Source: Actinomycetes bacterium
GTDB taxonomy: Bacteria > Actinomycetota > Actinomycetes > Actinomycetales > Microbacteriaceae
Reading direction: 5' to 3'
DNA length: 6,420 bases
Assembly (NCBI GenBank): GCA_023457615.1
Contig: JAEWKY010000285.1
Span: 1 to 6,420 of the forward strand
Position numbers and translations under genes: made by a program. Positions 1 to 5,136 of the stretch are shown one piece after another (positions within the stretch are counted from its first letter, which is position 1; every line of letters begins with the position of its first letter). The notes below the pieces were generated by a model. That model made no database searches. It was not told the DNA's origin and was given only the letters and a program-made list of their open reading frames with translations.

Positions 1-47
1 CACATGTAGAGAGGTCTCGTGGGCTCGGATATGTGAAAAAGAGACAG
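1..47 (+). other. Untrimmed Illumina Nextera adapter (P7 end, i7 index, read-2 transposase adapter)
   Basis: Positions 14-28 read GTCTCGTGGGCTCGG, identical to the 15-base Nextera read-2 tail. Positions 29-47 align without gaps to the 19-base Tn5 mosaic end, matching at 16 of 19 bases (mismatches at 30, 36 and 38). The eight bases just before, 6-13 (GTAGAGAG), are the reverse complement of CTCTCTAC, which I recall as Nextera index N707. Positions 1-5 (CACAT) match the end of P7 (GAGAT) at 3 of 5 bases. The order P7, index, tail, mosaic end is that of a library molecule. The errors fit a low-quality read running through a short insert into the adapter. Genomic sequence therefore starts at 48. 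A natural Tn5 end is unlikely because the 15-base tail is synthetic. Confidence 0.95.
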
Positions 48-266
48 CCCGCGACCCCGCTGCTCGCCGAGGCTCCCCCGGTCGACGTGCTCACGCGCCG
101 CGAGCGCGAGATCGCCGAGCTCGCGACGCGCCTGCCGAGCGCGGACATCGCCGCGCGCCTGCACCTCTCGGTGCGCACGGTCGAGAACCACCTCGCGAAG
201 GCGTACGCGAAGCTCGGCATCTCCGCCCGCGGCGAGCTCGACGGCGCCCTCGGCCTGAGCGGCTGA
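48..266 (+). CDS. LuxR-family transcriptional regulator, C-terminal HTH domain only (5' end missing)
   Basis: This is the last 72 codons of a regulator whose N-terminal part lies beyond the contig edge. The C-terminal segment has the GerE/LuxR four-helix fold signature: LTRREREIAELA (first helix), then SADIAARLHLS (scaffold helix), then VRTVENHLAKAYAKLGI (recognition helix with the family's TVxxHL core), followed by a short tail and a TGA stop. This domain binds DNA as a dimer. The missing N-terminal sensor could be a response-regulator receiver, a large ATPase or another domain, so the signal cannot be inferred. The frame is open to the window start, and a GTG at 33 would add five codons (MKKRQ), but those bases belong to the adapter and should not be annotated as protein. 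The next gene on the same strand, dedA-like, is 170 bases downstream and probably transcribed separately. Confidence 0.85.
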   Translation, partial: PATPLLAEAPPVDVLTRREREIAELATRLPSADIAARLHLSVRTVENHLAKAYAKLGISARGELDGALGLSG

Positions 267-380
267 CGCCGAGCGCGCACCGGCACCGTGTCGAGCGCGC
301 CGGATCGCGGGAACGCCGGGCGAGCGCCGGATCGAGAGCGGGGGGGGCGAACCCCCGGGCGCCCTTCAGCGTGCGCCCGC

Positions 381-386
381 TAGGCT
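381..386 (+). promoter_or_regulatory. Possible -10 element for the DedA-family gene
   Basis: TAGGCT, followed by GACC, lies 50 bases before the DedA-family ATG and fits the loose actinobacterial -10 pattern TAnnnT. No good -35 hexamer is seen at 16-18 bases upstream, where the sequence is G+C-rich. The rest of the 267-436 gap holds G/C runs and a weak hairpin but no other recognisable element. This is a tentative call from motif and position alone. Confidence 0.3.
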
Positions 387-436
387 GACCCGAACGTATC
401 CGCCGATCGCTCGCGCGACCGACGCTTGGAGCCACA

Positions 437-1207
437 ATGCTCACCCATCTCCCCGCCGTCGCCTCCGGACTCATCCCGTGGCTCGACCCCGGCGAGATCA
501 TCCGCGCGGCCGGGCCGTGGGCGCTGCTCGTGGTGTGCCTCATCGTCTTCGCCGAGACGGCGCTGCTCGTCGGCTTCATCCTCCCGGGCGACACGCTGCT
601 CGTCATCACGGGCCTGCTCACCTTCACGGGCACGATGACGGCGGAGCAGAACGGCATCCTGATCCCGATCTGGCTCGTCTGCCTGAGCATCGCGGTGGCC
701 GCCTTCGTCGGCGGCGAGGTCGGGTATCTCATCGGCCACAAGGTGGGTCCTCGCATCTTCGAGCGCCGCGAGAGCGGGCTGTTCTCCAAGGAGAACGTCA
801 TCCGCACCAACAAGTTCTTCGACCGCTTCGGCGGCCTCGCGGTCATCCTCGCCCGGTTCGTGCCCGTCGTGCGCACGATGACGCCGATCGCTGCGGGCGT
901 CGGGCACATGCCCTACAAGAAGTACTCGCTCTACAACGGGATCGGCGCCCTCATCTGGGGCGCGGGCCTCACCTTCGCCGGCTTCCTGCTCGGCTACATC
1001 CCGCCGCTCGCCGACTTCGTCACCGAGTACATCGACGTCATCCTGCTGATCGCCGTCGCGTGCGCGGTCGTGCCGACGGCGTTCCACTACATCCAGTCGG
1101 TGCTCAAGGCGCGCAAGGCCAACCGCGAGGGTGTCAAGCCGCTCAGCGACTCGGAGGCCATCGCCGACGTGTTCGAAGAGGGCCAGACGGGCAAGCCGAA
1201 GAACTAG
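437..1207 (+). CDS. DedA-family (SNARE-associated/VTT domain) integral membrane protein
   Basis: The 256-residue product has the DedA-family layout, an inner-membrane protein family linked to lipid-carrier recycling and membrane homeostasis; the transported species cannot be told from this sequence. Family motifs are present: an acidic residue and PGD near the first membrane segment (E40 and P50-G51-D52 in FAETALLVGFILPGDTLL), GGEVGYLIG at 92-100, and the conserved basic motif ARFVPVVRTMTPIAAGVG at 139-156. Hydrophobic stretches lie at about 27-62, 74-100, 133-155, 167-190 and 198-217, followed by a charged cytoplasmic tail ending GKPKN. Length is slightly above the usual 200-220 residues because of this tail. 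The ATG at 437 has a GGAG at 428-431 with 5-base spacing. The gene converges on mntH with a gap of only 6 bases, so transcripts from the two probably overlap at their 3' ends. Confidence 0.93.
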   Translation: MLTHLPAVASGLIPWLDPGEIIRAAGPWALLVVCLIVFAETALLVGFILPGDTLLVITGLLTFTGTMTAEQNGILIPIWLVCLSIAVAAFVGGEVGYLIGHKVGPRIFERRESGLFSKENVIRTNKFFDRFGGLAVILARFVPVVRTMTPIAAGVGHMPYKKYSLYNGIGALIWGAGLTFAGFLLGYIPPLADFVTEYIDVILLIAVACAVVPTAFHYIQSVLKARKANREGVKPLSDSEAIADVFEEGQTGKPKN

Positions 1208-1213
1208 TCCGGG

Positions 1214-2449
1214 CTAGCCGCCCGTCGCCAGCAGCACGAGCAGCGTCGTGTTCAGGGCGATCAGCATCGCGGCGGCGGCGATCGCGAGCGCCGTCGTCCA
1301 CCAGCGGTTCACCGAGCCGCCGAGCAGCTCGCGCCGCGTCGTGAGCCGCACGAGCGGCACGAGGGCGAACGGGATGCCGAACGACAGCACGACCTGGCTC
1401 AGCACGAGCGCGAGGGTCGGGTCGACGCCGAGCACGAGGATCGCGAGGGCCGGGACGAGCGTGATGATCCGGCGCACGAGCAGCGGGATGCGCACCCGCA
1501 GCAGCCCGTGCATGATCTCGGCGCCCGCGTAGGCGCCCACCGACGTCGACGCGAGTCCCGACGCGAGCAGCCCGACCGCGAAGAGCGTCGCGACGACGGG
1601 TCCGAGCGCGGCGCCGATCGCGGCGTGGGCGCCCTCGAGCGTGTCGGTGCCCTCGACCCCCTGCAGCGTCGCGGCGGCGAGCAGCAGGATCACGACGTTG
1701 ACGGTGCCGGCGATCACGAGCGCGACGGTCACGTCGAGGCGGGTGGCGCGCAGCACGAGGTCGCGCACGCGTCCCTCGGGCACGAGGCCGAAGCGGTCGC
1801 GGGTGAGGGCGGAGTGCGCGTAGATCGCGTGCGGCATCACCGTGGCGCCGAGGATCGATGCCGCGAGCAGCACCGATCCGGAGTCCTCGAAGCGCGGCAC
1901 GAGCCCGGCGGCGACCGACCCGCCGTCGACGGGGGCGAAGAGGATGCCCGCGCAGAAGCCCACGGCGATGATCACGACGAGCGCCGTGATGACGCGTTCG
2001 AACGGCTGGGAGCCGCGGCGGTTGTGCAGCAGGAGGAGCAGCATCGAGACGACGCCCGTGATGACGCCGCCGACGAGCAGCGGGAGGCCGAACAGCAGGT
2101 GCAGGGCGATCGCGCCGCCGAGCACCTCGGCGATGTCGGTCGCCATCGCGACGAGCTCGGCCTGCACCCAGTAGGCGAACCGCGCCCAGCGGCTCTTGAA
2201 GCGGCGCCCGAGCAGACCGGGCAGGCTCTCCCCGGTCGAGAAGCCGAGCTTCGCCGAGAGGTACTGGATGAGCCAGGCCATAGCGTTGCCGAGCACGACG
2301 ACCCAGACGAGCAGGTAGCCGTACTGCGCGCCGGCGCTCATGTTGCTCGCGACGTTGCCCGGGTCGAGGTACGCGACCCCGGCGACCATCGCCGGTCCGA
2401 GCAGGGGCAGCAGCGAGCGGGATCGGGGCGTCTTCGCCGGAGCGGTCAT
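1214..2449 (-). CDS. mntH: NRAMP-family proton-coupled Mn2+ importer MntH
   Basis: The 411-residue protein is full length for bacterial MntH (about 410). It is a polytopic inner-membrane transporter that takes up Mn2+, and to some degree other divalent metals, together with protons. The metal-site motif of helix 1 is intact (D29-P30-G31-N32 in GVAYLDPGNVASN), and so is that of helix 6 (GATVMPHAIYAHSAL, with M205, P206 and H207). The Asp, Asn and Met ligands known from the family are therefore all present. Hydrophobic segments run through the whole protein, consistent with about eleven helices. The ATG at 2449 directly follows the conserved N-terminal region and has only a weak ribosome site (GAAAG, about 7 bases away). 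The gene lies 50 bases downstream of mntR and behind two tandem palindromes, which supports manganese rather than another substrate and suggests repression by MntR. Confidence 0.95.
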   Translation of the reverse strand: MTAPAKTPRSRSLLPLLGPAMVAGVAYLDPGNVASNMSAGAQYGYLLVWVVVLGNAMAWLIQYLSAKLGFSTGESLPGLLGRRFKSRWARFAYWVQAELVAMATDIAEVLGGAIALHLLFGLPLLVGGVITGVVSMLLLLLHNRRGSQPFERVITALVVIIAVGFCAGILFAPVDGGSVAAGLVPRFEDSGSVLLAASILGATVMPHAIYAHSALTRDRFGLVPEGRVRDLVLRATRLDVTVALVIAGTVNVVILLLAAATLQGVEGTDTLEGAHAAIGAALGPVVATLFAVGLLASGLASTSVGAYAGAEIMHGLLRVRIPLLVRRIITLVPALAILVLGVDPTLALVLSQVVLSFGIPFALVPLVRLTTRRELLGGSVNRWWTTALAIAAAAMLIALNTTLLVLLATGG

Positions 2450-2458
2450 CGTGAATCT

Positions 2459-2472
2459 TTCGGTCGACCGAA
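2459..2472 (-). promoter_or_regulatory. Perfect 14-bp palindrome, putative MntR operator (mntH-proximal)
   Basis: TTCGGTCGACCGAA is a perfect inverted repeat ending 10 bases before the mntH start codon. It is the second of two copies in the mntR-mntH gap. Position, symmetry and the neighbouring MntR gene make it a strong operator candidate. MntR binding itself is inferred, as I cannot match it to a verified site. Confidence 0.72.
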
Positions 2473-2474
2473 CA

Positions 2475-2490
2475 TTTCGGTAGACCGAAA
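2475..2490 (-). promoter_or_regulatory. 16-bp palindrome, putative MntR operator (promoter-proximal)
   Basis: On the minus strand this reads TTTCGGTCTACCGAAA: seven-base perfect arms around a two-base centre. Its core repeats the neighbouring palindrome with the centre changed from CG to CT. The two centres are 17 bases apart. It overlaps the proposed -10 element, so occupancy would block transcription. This is the pattern expected for a DtxR-family repressor responding to Mn2+. Confidence 0.72.
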
Positions 2491-2497
2491 ACTAGCA
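2489..2497 (-). promoter_or_regulatory. Possible extended -10 element of the mntH promoter
   Basis: The minus strand reads TGCTAGTTT, an extended -10 form (TGn followed by TAGTTT, matching TAnnnT), immediately upstream of and overlapping the first palindrome. The -35 region would lie within the last codons of mntR and shows no good consensus. If correct, mntH has its own promoter in addition to any readthrough from mntR. Confidence 0.35.
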
Positions 2498-2499
2498 CC

Positions 2500-3135
2500 T
2501 CAGGCGAGCGGCTGCACCCAGATGGACGCCGCCATCGCGGCCGTGACGTCGTCGACCACGATCGCCGACCCGATCCCGATCCCCGCCGCGGTCACCTCGC
2601 GCAGCACGCCGGCATCCCGATCGCTGATGCGCACGACCCGCCCGCGACGTCCGGGCGACAGCGTCGACACGAGCACCCCCGAGACGGCCGGGACCCACAG
2701 CTGCGCCGACGGGATGGGGTCGCCGTGCGGATCCGCGGTGGGGAACCCGAGCCGCTCGTCGATCGCGGCGAGCATCCTGTCGCTCAGCACGTGCTCGAGC
2801 ACCTCGGCCTCGTCGTGCACCTCGTCCCACGCGTAGCCGAACTCGCCGACGAGCCAGGTCTCGATGAGACGGTGGCGCCGCACCATCCGCAGCGCCTCCG
2901 TGCGGCCCCGCTCGGTGAGCACGATCGAGCCGTAGAGGGCGTGCTCGACGAGACCCTGCAGGGTGAGCTTCTTCACCATCTCCGTCACCGACGAGGGTGC
3001 GAGGCCGAGCCGCGCCGCGAGCTGCGACGACGAGATCGCGTCGGGCTGCCACTCCGTGTGCGAGTAGATGACCTTGAGGTAGTTCTCCGCGACCGTGCTG
3101 AGCGCGGGCGCGGCGGGCTCAGCGGGCTCAGCGAT
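2500..3135 (-). CDS. mntR: MntR/DtxR-family Mn2+-responsive transcriptional repressor, apparent ATC start
   Basis: The 211-residue product resembles the mycobacterial MntR (SirR) type. A winged-helix DNA-binding domain (about 13-75, with STVAENYLKVIY and LGLAPSSVTEMVKKL) is followed by the dimerisation and metal domain (about 76-140) and a short C-terminal SH3/FeoA-like part. H88, E92 and H107 and the run DEAEVLEH (E111, E114, H115) are the expected metal ligands. Glu at 111, where iron-sensing DtxR has Cys, is the Mn-type signature. Residue 18 is Asn where Bacillus MntR has Asp8 and DtxR Met10. No ATG, GTG, TTG or CTG is in frame anywhere near the N-terminus. An ATC at 3135 fits both the homology and an AGGAG seven bases upstream, and overlaps the exporter gene by eight bases. 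Either ATC is a true rare start or a base error hides an ATG. Function is confident; the start is not. Confidence 0.88.
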   Translation of the reverse strand: MAEPAEPAAPALSTVAENYLKVIYSHTEWQPDAISSSQLAARLGLAPSSVTEMVKKLTLQGLVEHALYGSIVLTERGRTEALRMVRRHRLIETWLVGEFGYAWDEVHDEAEVLEHVLSDRMLAAIDERLGFPTADPHGDPIPSAQLWVPAVSGVLVSTLSPGRRGRVVRISDRDAGVLREVTAAGIGIGSAIVVDDVTAAMAASIWVQPLA

Positions 3136-4042
3136 GCGCGGGCTCCTCGCGCTCGGCGTGGCCCGCGGGCTCGAGCTGGAACGTCGAGTGCTCGACGTCG
3201 AAGTGCCCGTGCAGGCACGCCCCGAGCCGCTCGAGCATCTCCCCCGTGCGACCGCTCGCGAAGATCGCGGGCTCGCACTCGACGTGGGCCGTGAACACGG
3301 GGGCGCCCGACGTGATCGCCCACACGTGCACGTCGTGCACCGCGACGACCCCCGGGGTCTCGAGCAGGTGCTCGCGGATGAGCGCGACGTCGGTCTCGCG
3401 CGGCGCCGACTCCGTGAGCACGCGCACGACGTCGCGCAGCAGCAGGATCGCACGCGGCACGATGAGCGCCGCGATGACGAGCGACGCGATCGCATCGATC
3501 GGCGCGAAGCCCGTCGTGAGCAGCACGACGCCGGCGATCACCGCGGCGATCGAGCCCAGCAGGTCGCCGAGCACCTCGAGCGTCGCCCCGCGCATGTTCA
3601 TCGAGGCGCGGTCGCCGCCGCGCAGCACGAGGTAGGCGACGACGTTGGCGACGAGACCGACGGCCGCGACGACGAGCATCGGGATGCCGGCCGGCACGTG
3701 CGCGTCGGGCTCGGTCAGGCGGCGGACGGCCTCGATCGCGACGACGACGCCGACCACCGTGAGCAGCAGGCCGTTGACGAGCGCGCCGAGCACCTCGAGA
3801 CGGCGGAAGCCGAAGGTGTGGCGATCGGTCGCCGGACGGAGCGCCCACGCGCTCGCGATGAGGGCGACGAGCAGGCCGATCGCGTCGCTGGCCATGTGAC
3901 CTGCGTCGGCGAGCAGGGCGAGCGATCCCGACAGCACCGCGCCGAGCAGCTGCGCGACGAGGACCGTCGCGATGATCGCGAAGGCGATCGCGAGCCGCGT
4001 GCGCGTCGAGGCGCCGTGCGCGTGCCCGTGATCGTGTCCCAC
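3128..4042 (-). CDS. CDF-family divalent metal cation exporter (CzcD/ZitB-like)
   Basis: The 304-residue protein is a cation diffusion facilitator, an inner-membrane metal/proton antiporter that removes divalent cations from the cytoplasm. It starts with a His-rich stretch (MGHDHGHAHG) and has about six membrane segments over residues 17-205. A C-terminal cytoplasmic dimerisation domain follows (about 212-292, including PGVVAVHDVHVWAITSG). The helix-2 metal motif is intact: H49-x3-D53 in LLADAGHMASDAIGL. In helix 5 the usual His is Glu: E156-x3-D160 in ATLEVLGDLLGS, so the transport site is HD/ED rather than HD/HD. Most relatives carry Zn2+ or Cd2+/Co2+; the coupling to mntR raises Mn2+ as an alternative, but the sequence does not settle this. 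GTG at 4042 is the only start in frame here. AGGA at 4050-4053 is spaced 7 bases from it. The stop codon overlaps the mntR start. Confidence 0.92.
   Translation of the reverse strand: MGHDHGHAHGASTRTRLAIAFAIIATVLVAQLLGAVLSGSLALLADAGHMASDAIGLLVALIASAWALRPATDRHTFGFRRLEVLGALVNGLLLTVVGVVVAIEAVRRLTEPDAHVPAGIPMLVVAAVGLVANVVAYLVLRGGDRASMNMRGATLEVLGDLLGSIAAVIAGVVLLTTGFAPIDAIASLVIAALIVPRAILLLRDVVRVLTESAPRETDVALIREHLLETPGVVAVHDVHVWAITSGAPVFTAHVECEPAIFASGRTGEMLERLGACLHGHFDVEHSTFQLEPAGHAEREEPAHR
3143..3147 (-). promoter_or_regulatory. Ribosome-binding site AGGAG of mntR
   Basis: AGGAG on the minus strand lies inside the 3' end of the exporter gene, exactly seven bases before the ATC codon at 3135-3133. 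It decides the start of mntR: no conventional start codon exists in the mntR frame at a usable distance. The overlap implies translational coupling of mntR to the exporter gene. Confidence 0.7.
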
Positions 4043-4122
4043 GCCTCCATCCTGCCCGTCCCCGCTCCGGATCGGTGATGTCGGGAATGGTGATCGGAAT
4101 CGTTACGCGAGAGCATGGCCCC
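4043..4122. promoter_or_regulatory. Divergent intergenic region between the CDF exporter and tautomerase genes
   Basis: These 80 bases must carry the promoters of both divergent units unless a start site lies in a neighbouring gene. I see no clear -35/-10 pair. The similar strings ATCGGTGATGTCGGGAATG and GGTGATCGGAATCG at about 4071-4101 form an imperfect repeat of unknown meaning. The palindrome found before mntH is absent here, so control of the exporter by the same operator is not supported. Confidence 0.45.
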
Positions 4123-4518
4123 ATGCCTTCCTCCGCCATCGAGGTGCGCCGCTCGTACTCGGCGACCGAGTCCGCCGCCCTCCTCGCCGCCGTCCACGCG
4201 TCGCTCGTCGCCGCCTTCCGCATCCCCGAGGACGACCGGGCCGTGCGCTACGTCGAGCACGCGCCCGAGCACTCGACCTACCCGCCGCGCCTCACCGAGC
4301 CCGACCGCTACACGCTCGTCACGATCGACTGCTTCGCGGGCCGCTCCAACGATGCGAAGCGCCACCTCTACCGTGAGATCGTCGAGCGCCTCGAGCCGCT
4401 CGGCATCCCGAGGGACCACGTCAAGATCGTCATCCGCGAGTCCGACCCCATCAACTGGGGCATCCTCGGCGGCCACGCCGCGACGGACGTCGACCTCGGC
4501 TTCGAGATCGAGGTCTGA
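4123..4518 (+). CDS. Tautomerase-family protein (Tautomerase_2-like)
   Basis: The 131-residue protein resembles the small tautomerase-superfamily enzymes of the Tautomerase_2 group, which use an N-terminal proline exposed after removal of Met as the catalytic base. The chosen ATG gives Met-Pro-Ser, as that mechanism needs. Other family-like features are FRIPEDDRAVRYVEHAP (about 31-47), the FAGRSNDAKRHLYREIVERL stretch (about 69-88), and the conserved C-terminal end NWGILGGHAATDVDLGFEIEV. Length is normal for the group. An earlier in-frame ATG at 4075 exists but would bury the proline. GAGAG at 4109-4113 is a modest ribosome site with 9-base spacing. The physiological substrate is unknown, and nothing nearby suggests a degradation pathway. 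The gene is divergent from the exporter and converges on rdgB with a 32-base gap. Confidence 0.87.
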   Translation: MPSSAIEVRRSYSATESAALLAAVHASLVAAFRIPEDDRAVRYVEHAPEHSTYPPRLTEPDRYTLVTIDCFAGRSNDAKRHLYREIVERLEPLGIPRDHVKIVIRESDPINWGILGGHAATDVDLGFEIEV

Positions 4519-4550
4519 CCCGAATCGTCGGCGGCGCGACGGCCCGCTGA

Positions 4551-5129
4551 TCAGCCGTGGCGGCGGCGGAGCTCCTCGACGAGCAGGCCGAACGCGCGGG
4601 CGCGGTGGCTGTCGGCATCCTTCTCGGCGGGGCTCAGCTCGGCGGCGCTGCGCGTCTCGCCGTCCGGGCGGAAGACGGGGTCGTAGCCGAAGCCGCCCTC
4701 GCCCGCGGGTGCCGCGAGCACCTCGCCCGGCCACTCGCCGCGCACCACGAACTCGCCGTCGGCGTCGACGAGCGCGGCCGCGCAGACGAACCGGGCGCGG
4801 CGGTCGGCGACGCCCTCGAGGTTCGCCAGCAGCAGCCGCAGGTTGTCGCCGTCGTCGCGCATGCCGGCGTACCGCGCCGAGTGGATGCCGGGCGCGCCGC
4901 CCAGGGCGTCCACCGCGATCCCGGAGTCGTCGGCGATCGACGGCAGCCCCGTGTGATCGAAGGCCGCGCGCGCCTTGATGAGCGCATTCCCCTCGAACGT
5001 GTCGGCGTCCTCGACCGGGTCGGGGCCGTCGTAGGCCGCGAGCTCGTGGCCGCCCAGACGGTCGCCGAGGATGCGGCGCAGCTCGCCCACCTTGTGCGCG
5101 TTGTGCGTCGCGAGGACGAAGGTGCTCAC
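4551..5129 (-). CDS. rdgB: RdgB/HAM1-family dITP/XTP pyrophosphatase (non-canonical purine NTP pyrophosphatase)
   Basis: The 192-residue cytoplasmic enzyme hydrolyses dITP, ITP and XTP to the monophosphate and pyrophosphate, keeping deaminated purines out of nucleic acids. All family motifs are present in order: LATHNAHKVGEL (6-17, substrate/phosphate-binding N-terminal motif), TFEGNALIKA (44-53), the metal and catalytic motif IADDSGIAVDALGG (65-78, with D67 and D68) followed by PGIHSARYAG, then GGFGYDPVF, and the C-terminal SHRARAF base-recognition motif. The GTG at 5129 begins VSTFVLATHN, the usual N-terminus of the family. Longer frames upstream would overlap rph with unrelated sequence. 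It starts 7 bases after the rph stop without a good ribosome site, which suggests translational coupling. It is the last gene of the murI-rph-rdgB operon. Confidence 0.95.
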   Translation of the reverse strand: MSTFVLATHNAHKVGELRRILGDRLGGHELAAYDGPDPVEDADTFEGNALIKARAAFDHTGLPSIADDSGIAVDALGGAPGIHSARYAGMRDDGDNLRLLLANLEGVADRRARFVCAAALVDADGEFVVRGEWPGEVLAAPAGEGGFGYDPVFRPDGETRSAAELSPAEKDADSHRARAFGLLVEELRRRHG

Positions 5130-5136
5130 GCGGCGC

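Noticed and set aside
1..47. A genuine Tn5-like transposon end at the left edge
   Set aside because: The mosaic-end match is joined to the synthetic 15-base Nextera tail and an index-like octamer, which do not occur in natural transposons.
292..334. Imperfect direct repeat (CGAGCGCGCCGGATCG at 292-307 and CGAGCGCCGGATCG at 321-334)
   Set aside because: Only two short copies with a 2-base length difference, in low-complexity G+C-rich sequence; no spacing or symmetry suggests a binding site.
340..356. GGGGG-CGAA-CCCCC hairpin between the LuxR fragment and the DedA-family gene, as a terminator
   Set aside because: The stem is only about five pairs, has no T tract, and lies in a very G+C-rich stretch where such runs occur by chance. 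The position 74 bases after the stop is possible, but the evidence is too thin.
1508..2836. Long plus-strand open frame opposite mntH and mntR
   Set aside because: Its translation is rich in Arg, Glu, Asp, His and Gly without any recognisable motif. High-G+C codon bias leaves the antisense frames of real genes free of stops. The minus strand carries clear NRAMP and MntR motifs.
3095..4078. Plus-strand open frame of over 300 codons opposite the CDF exporter
   Set aside because: It is an antisense shadow of the exporter with repetitive charged composition and no ribosome site or family motif.
4071..4101. A metal-regulator operator before the CDF exporter
   Set aside because: No inverted repeat resembling the TTCGGT/ACCGAA sites or a Zur-type box is present, only a loose direct repeat.
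4084..4104. ECF sigma-type promoter (GGAAT ... GTT) before the tautomerase gene
   Set aside because: The spacing between the two elements is about 13 bases, too short for the 16-20 bases such promoters need.
4526..4541. CGTCG-GCGGCG-CGACG hairpin between the tautomerase gene and rdgB as a shared terminator
   Set aside because: Five-pair stem without a T tract on either strand. It is in the right place for convergent genes but not convincing.
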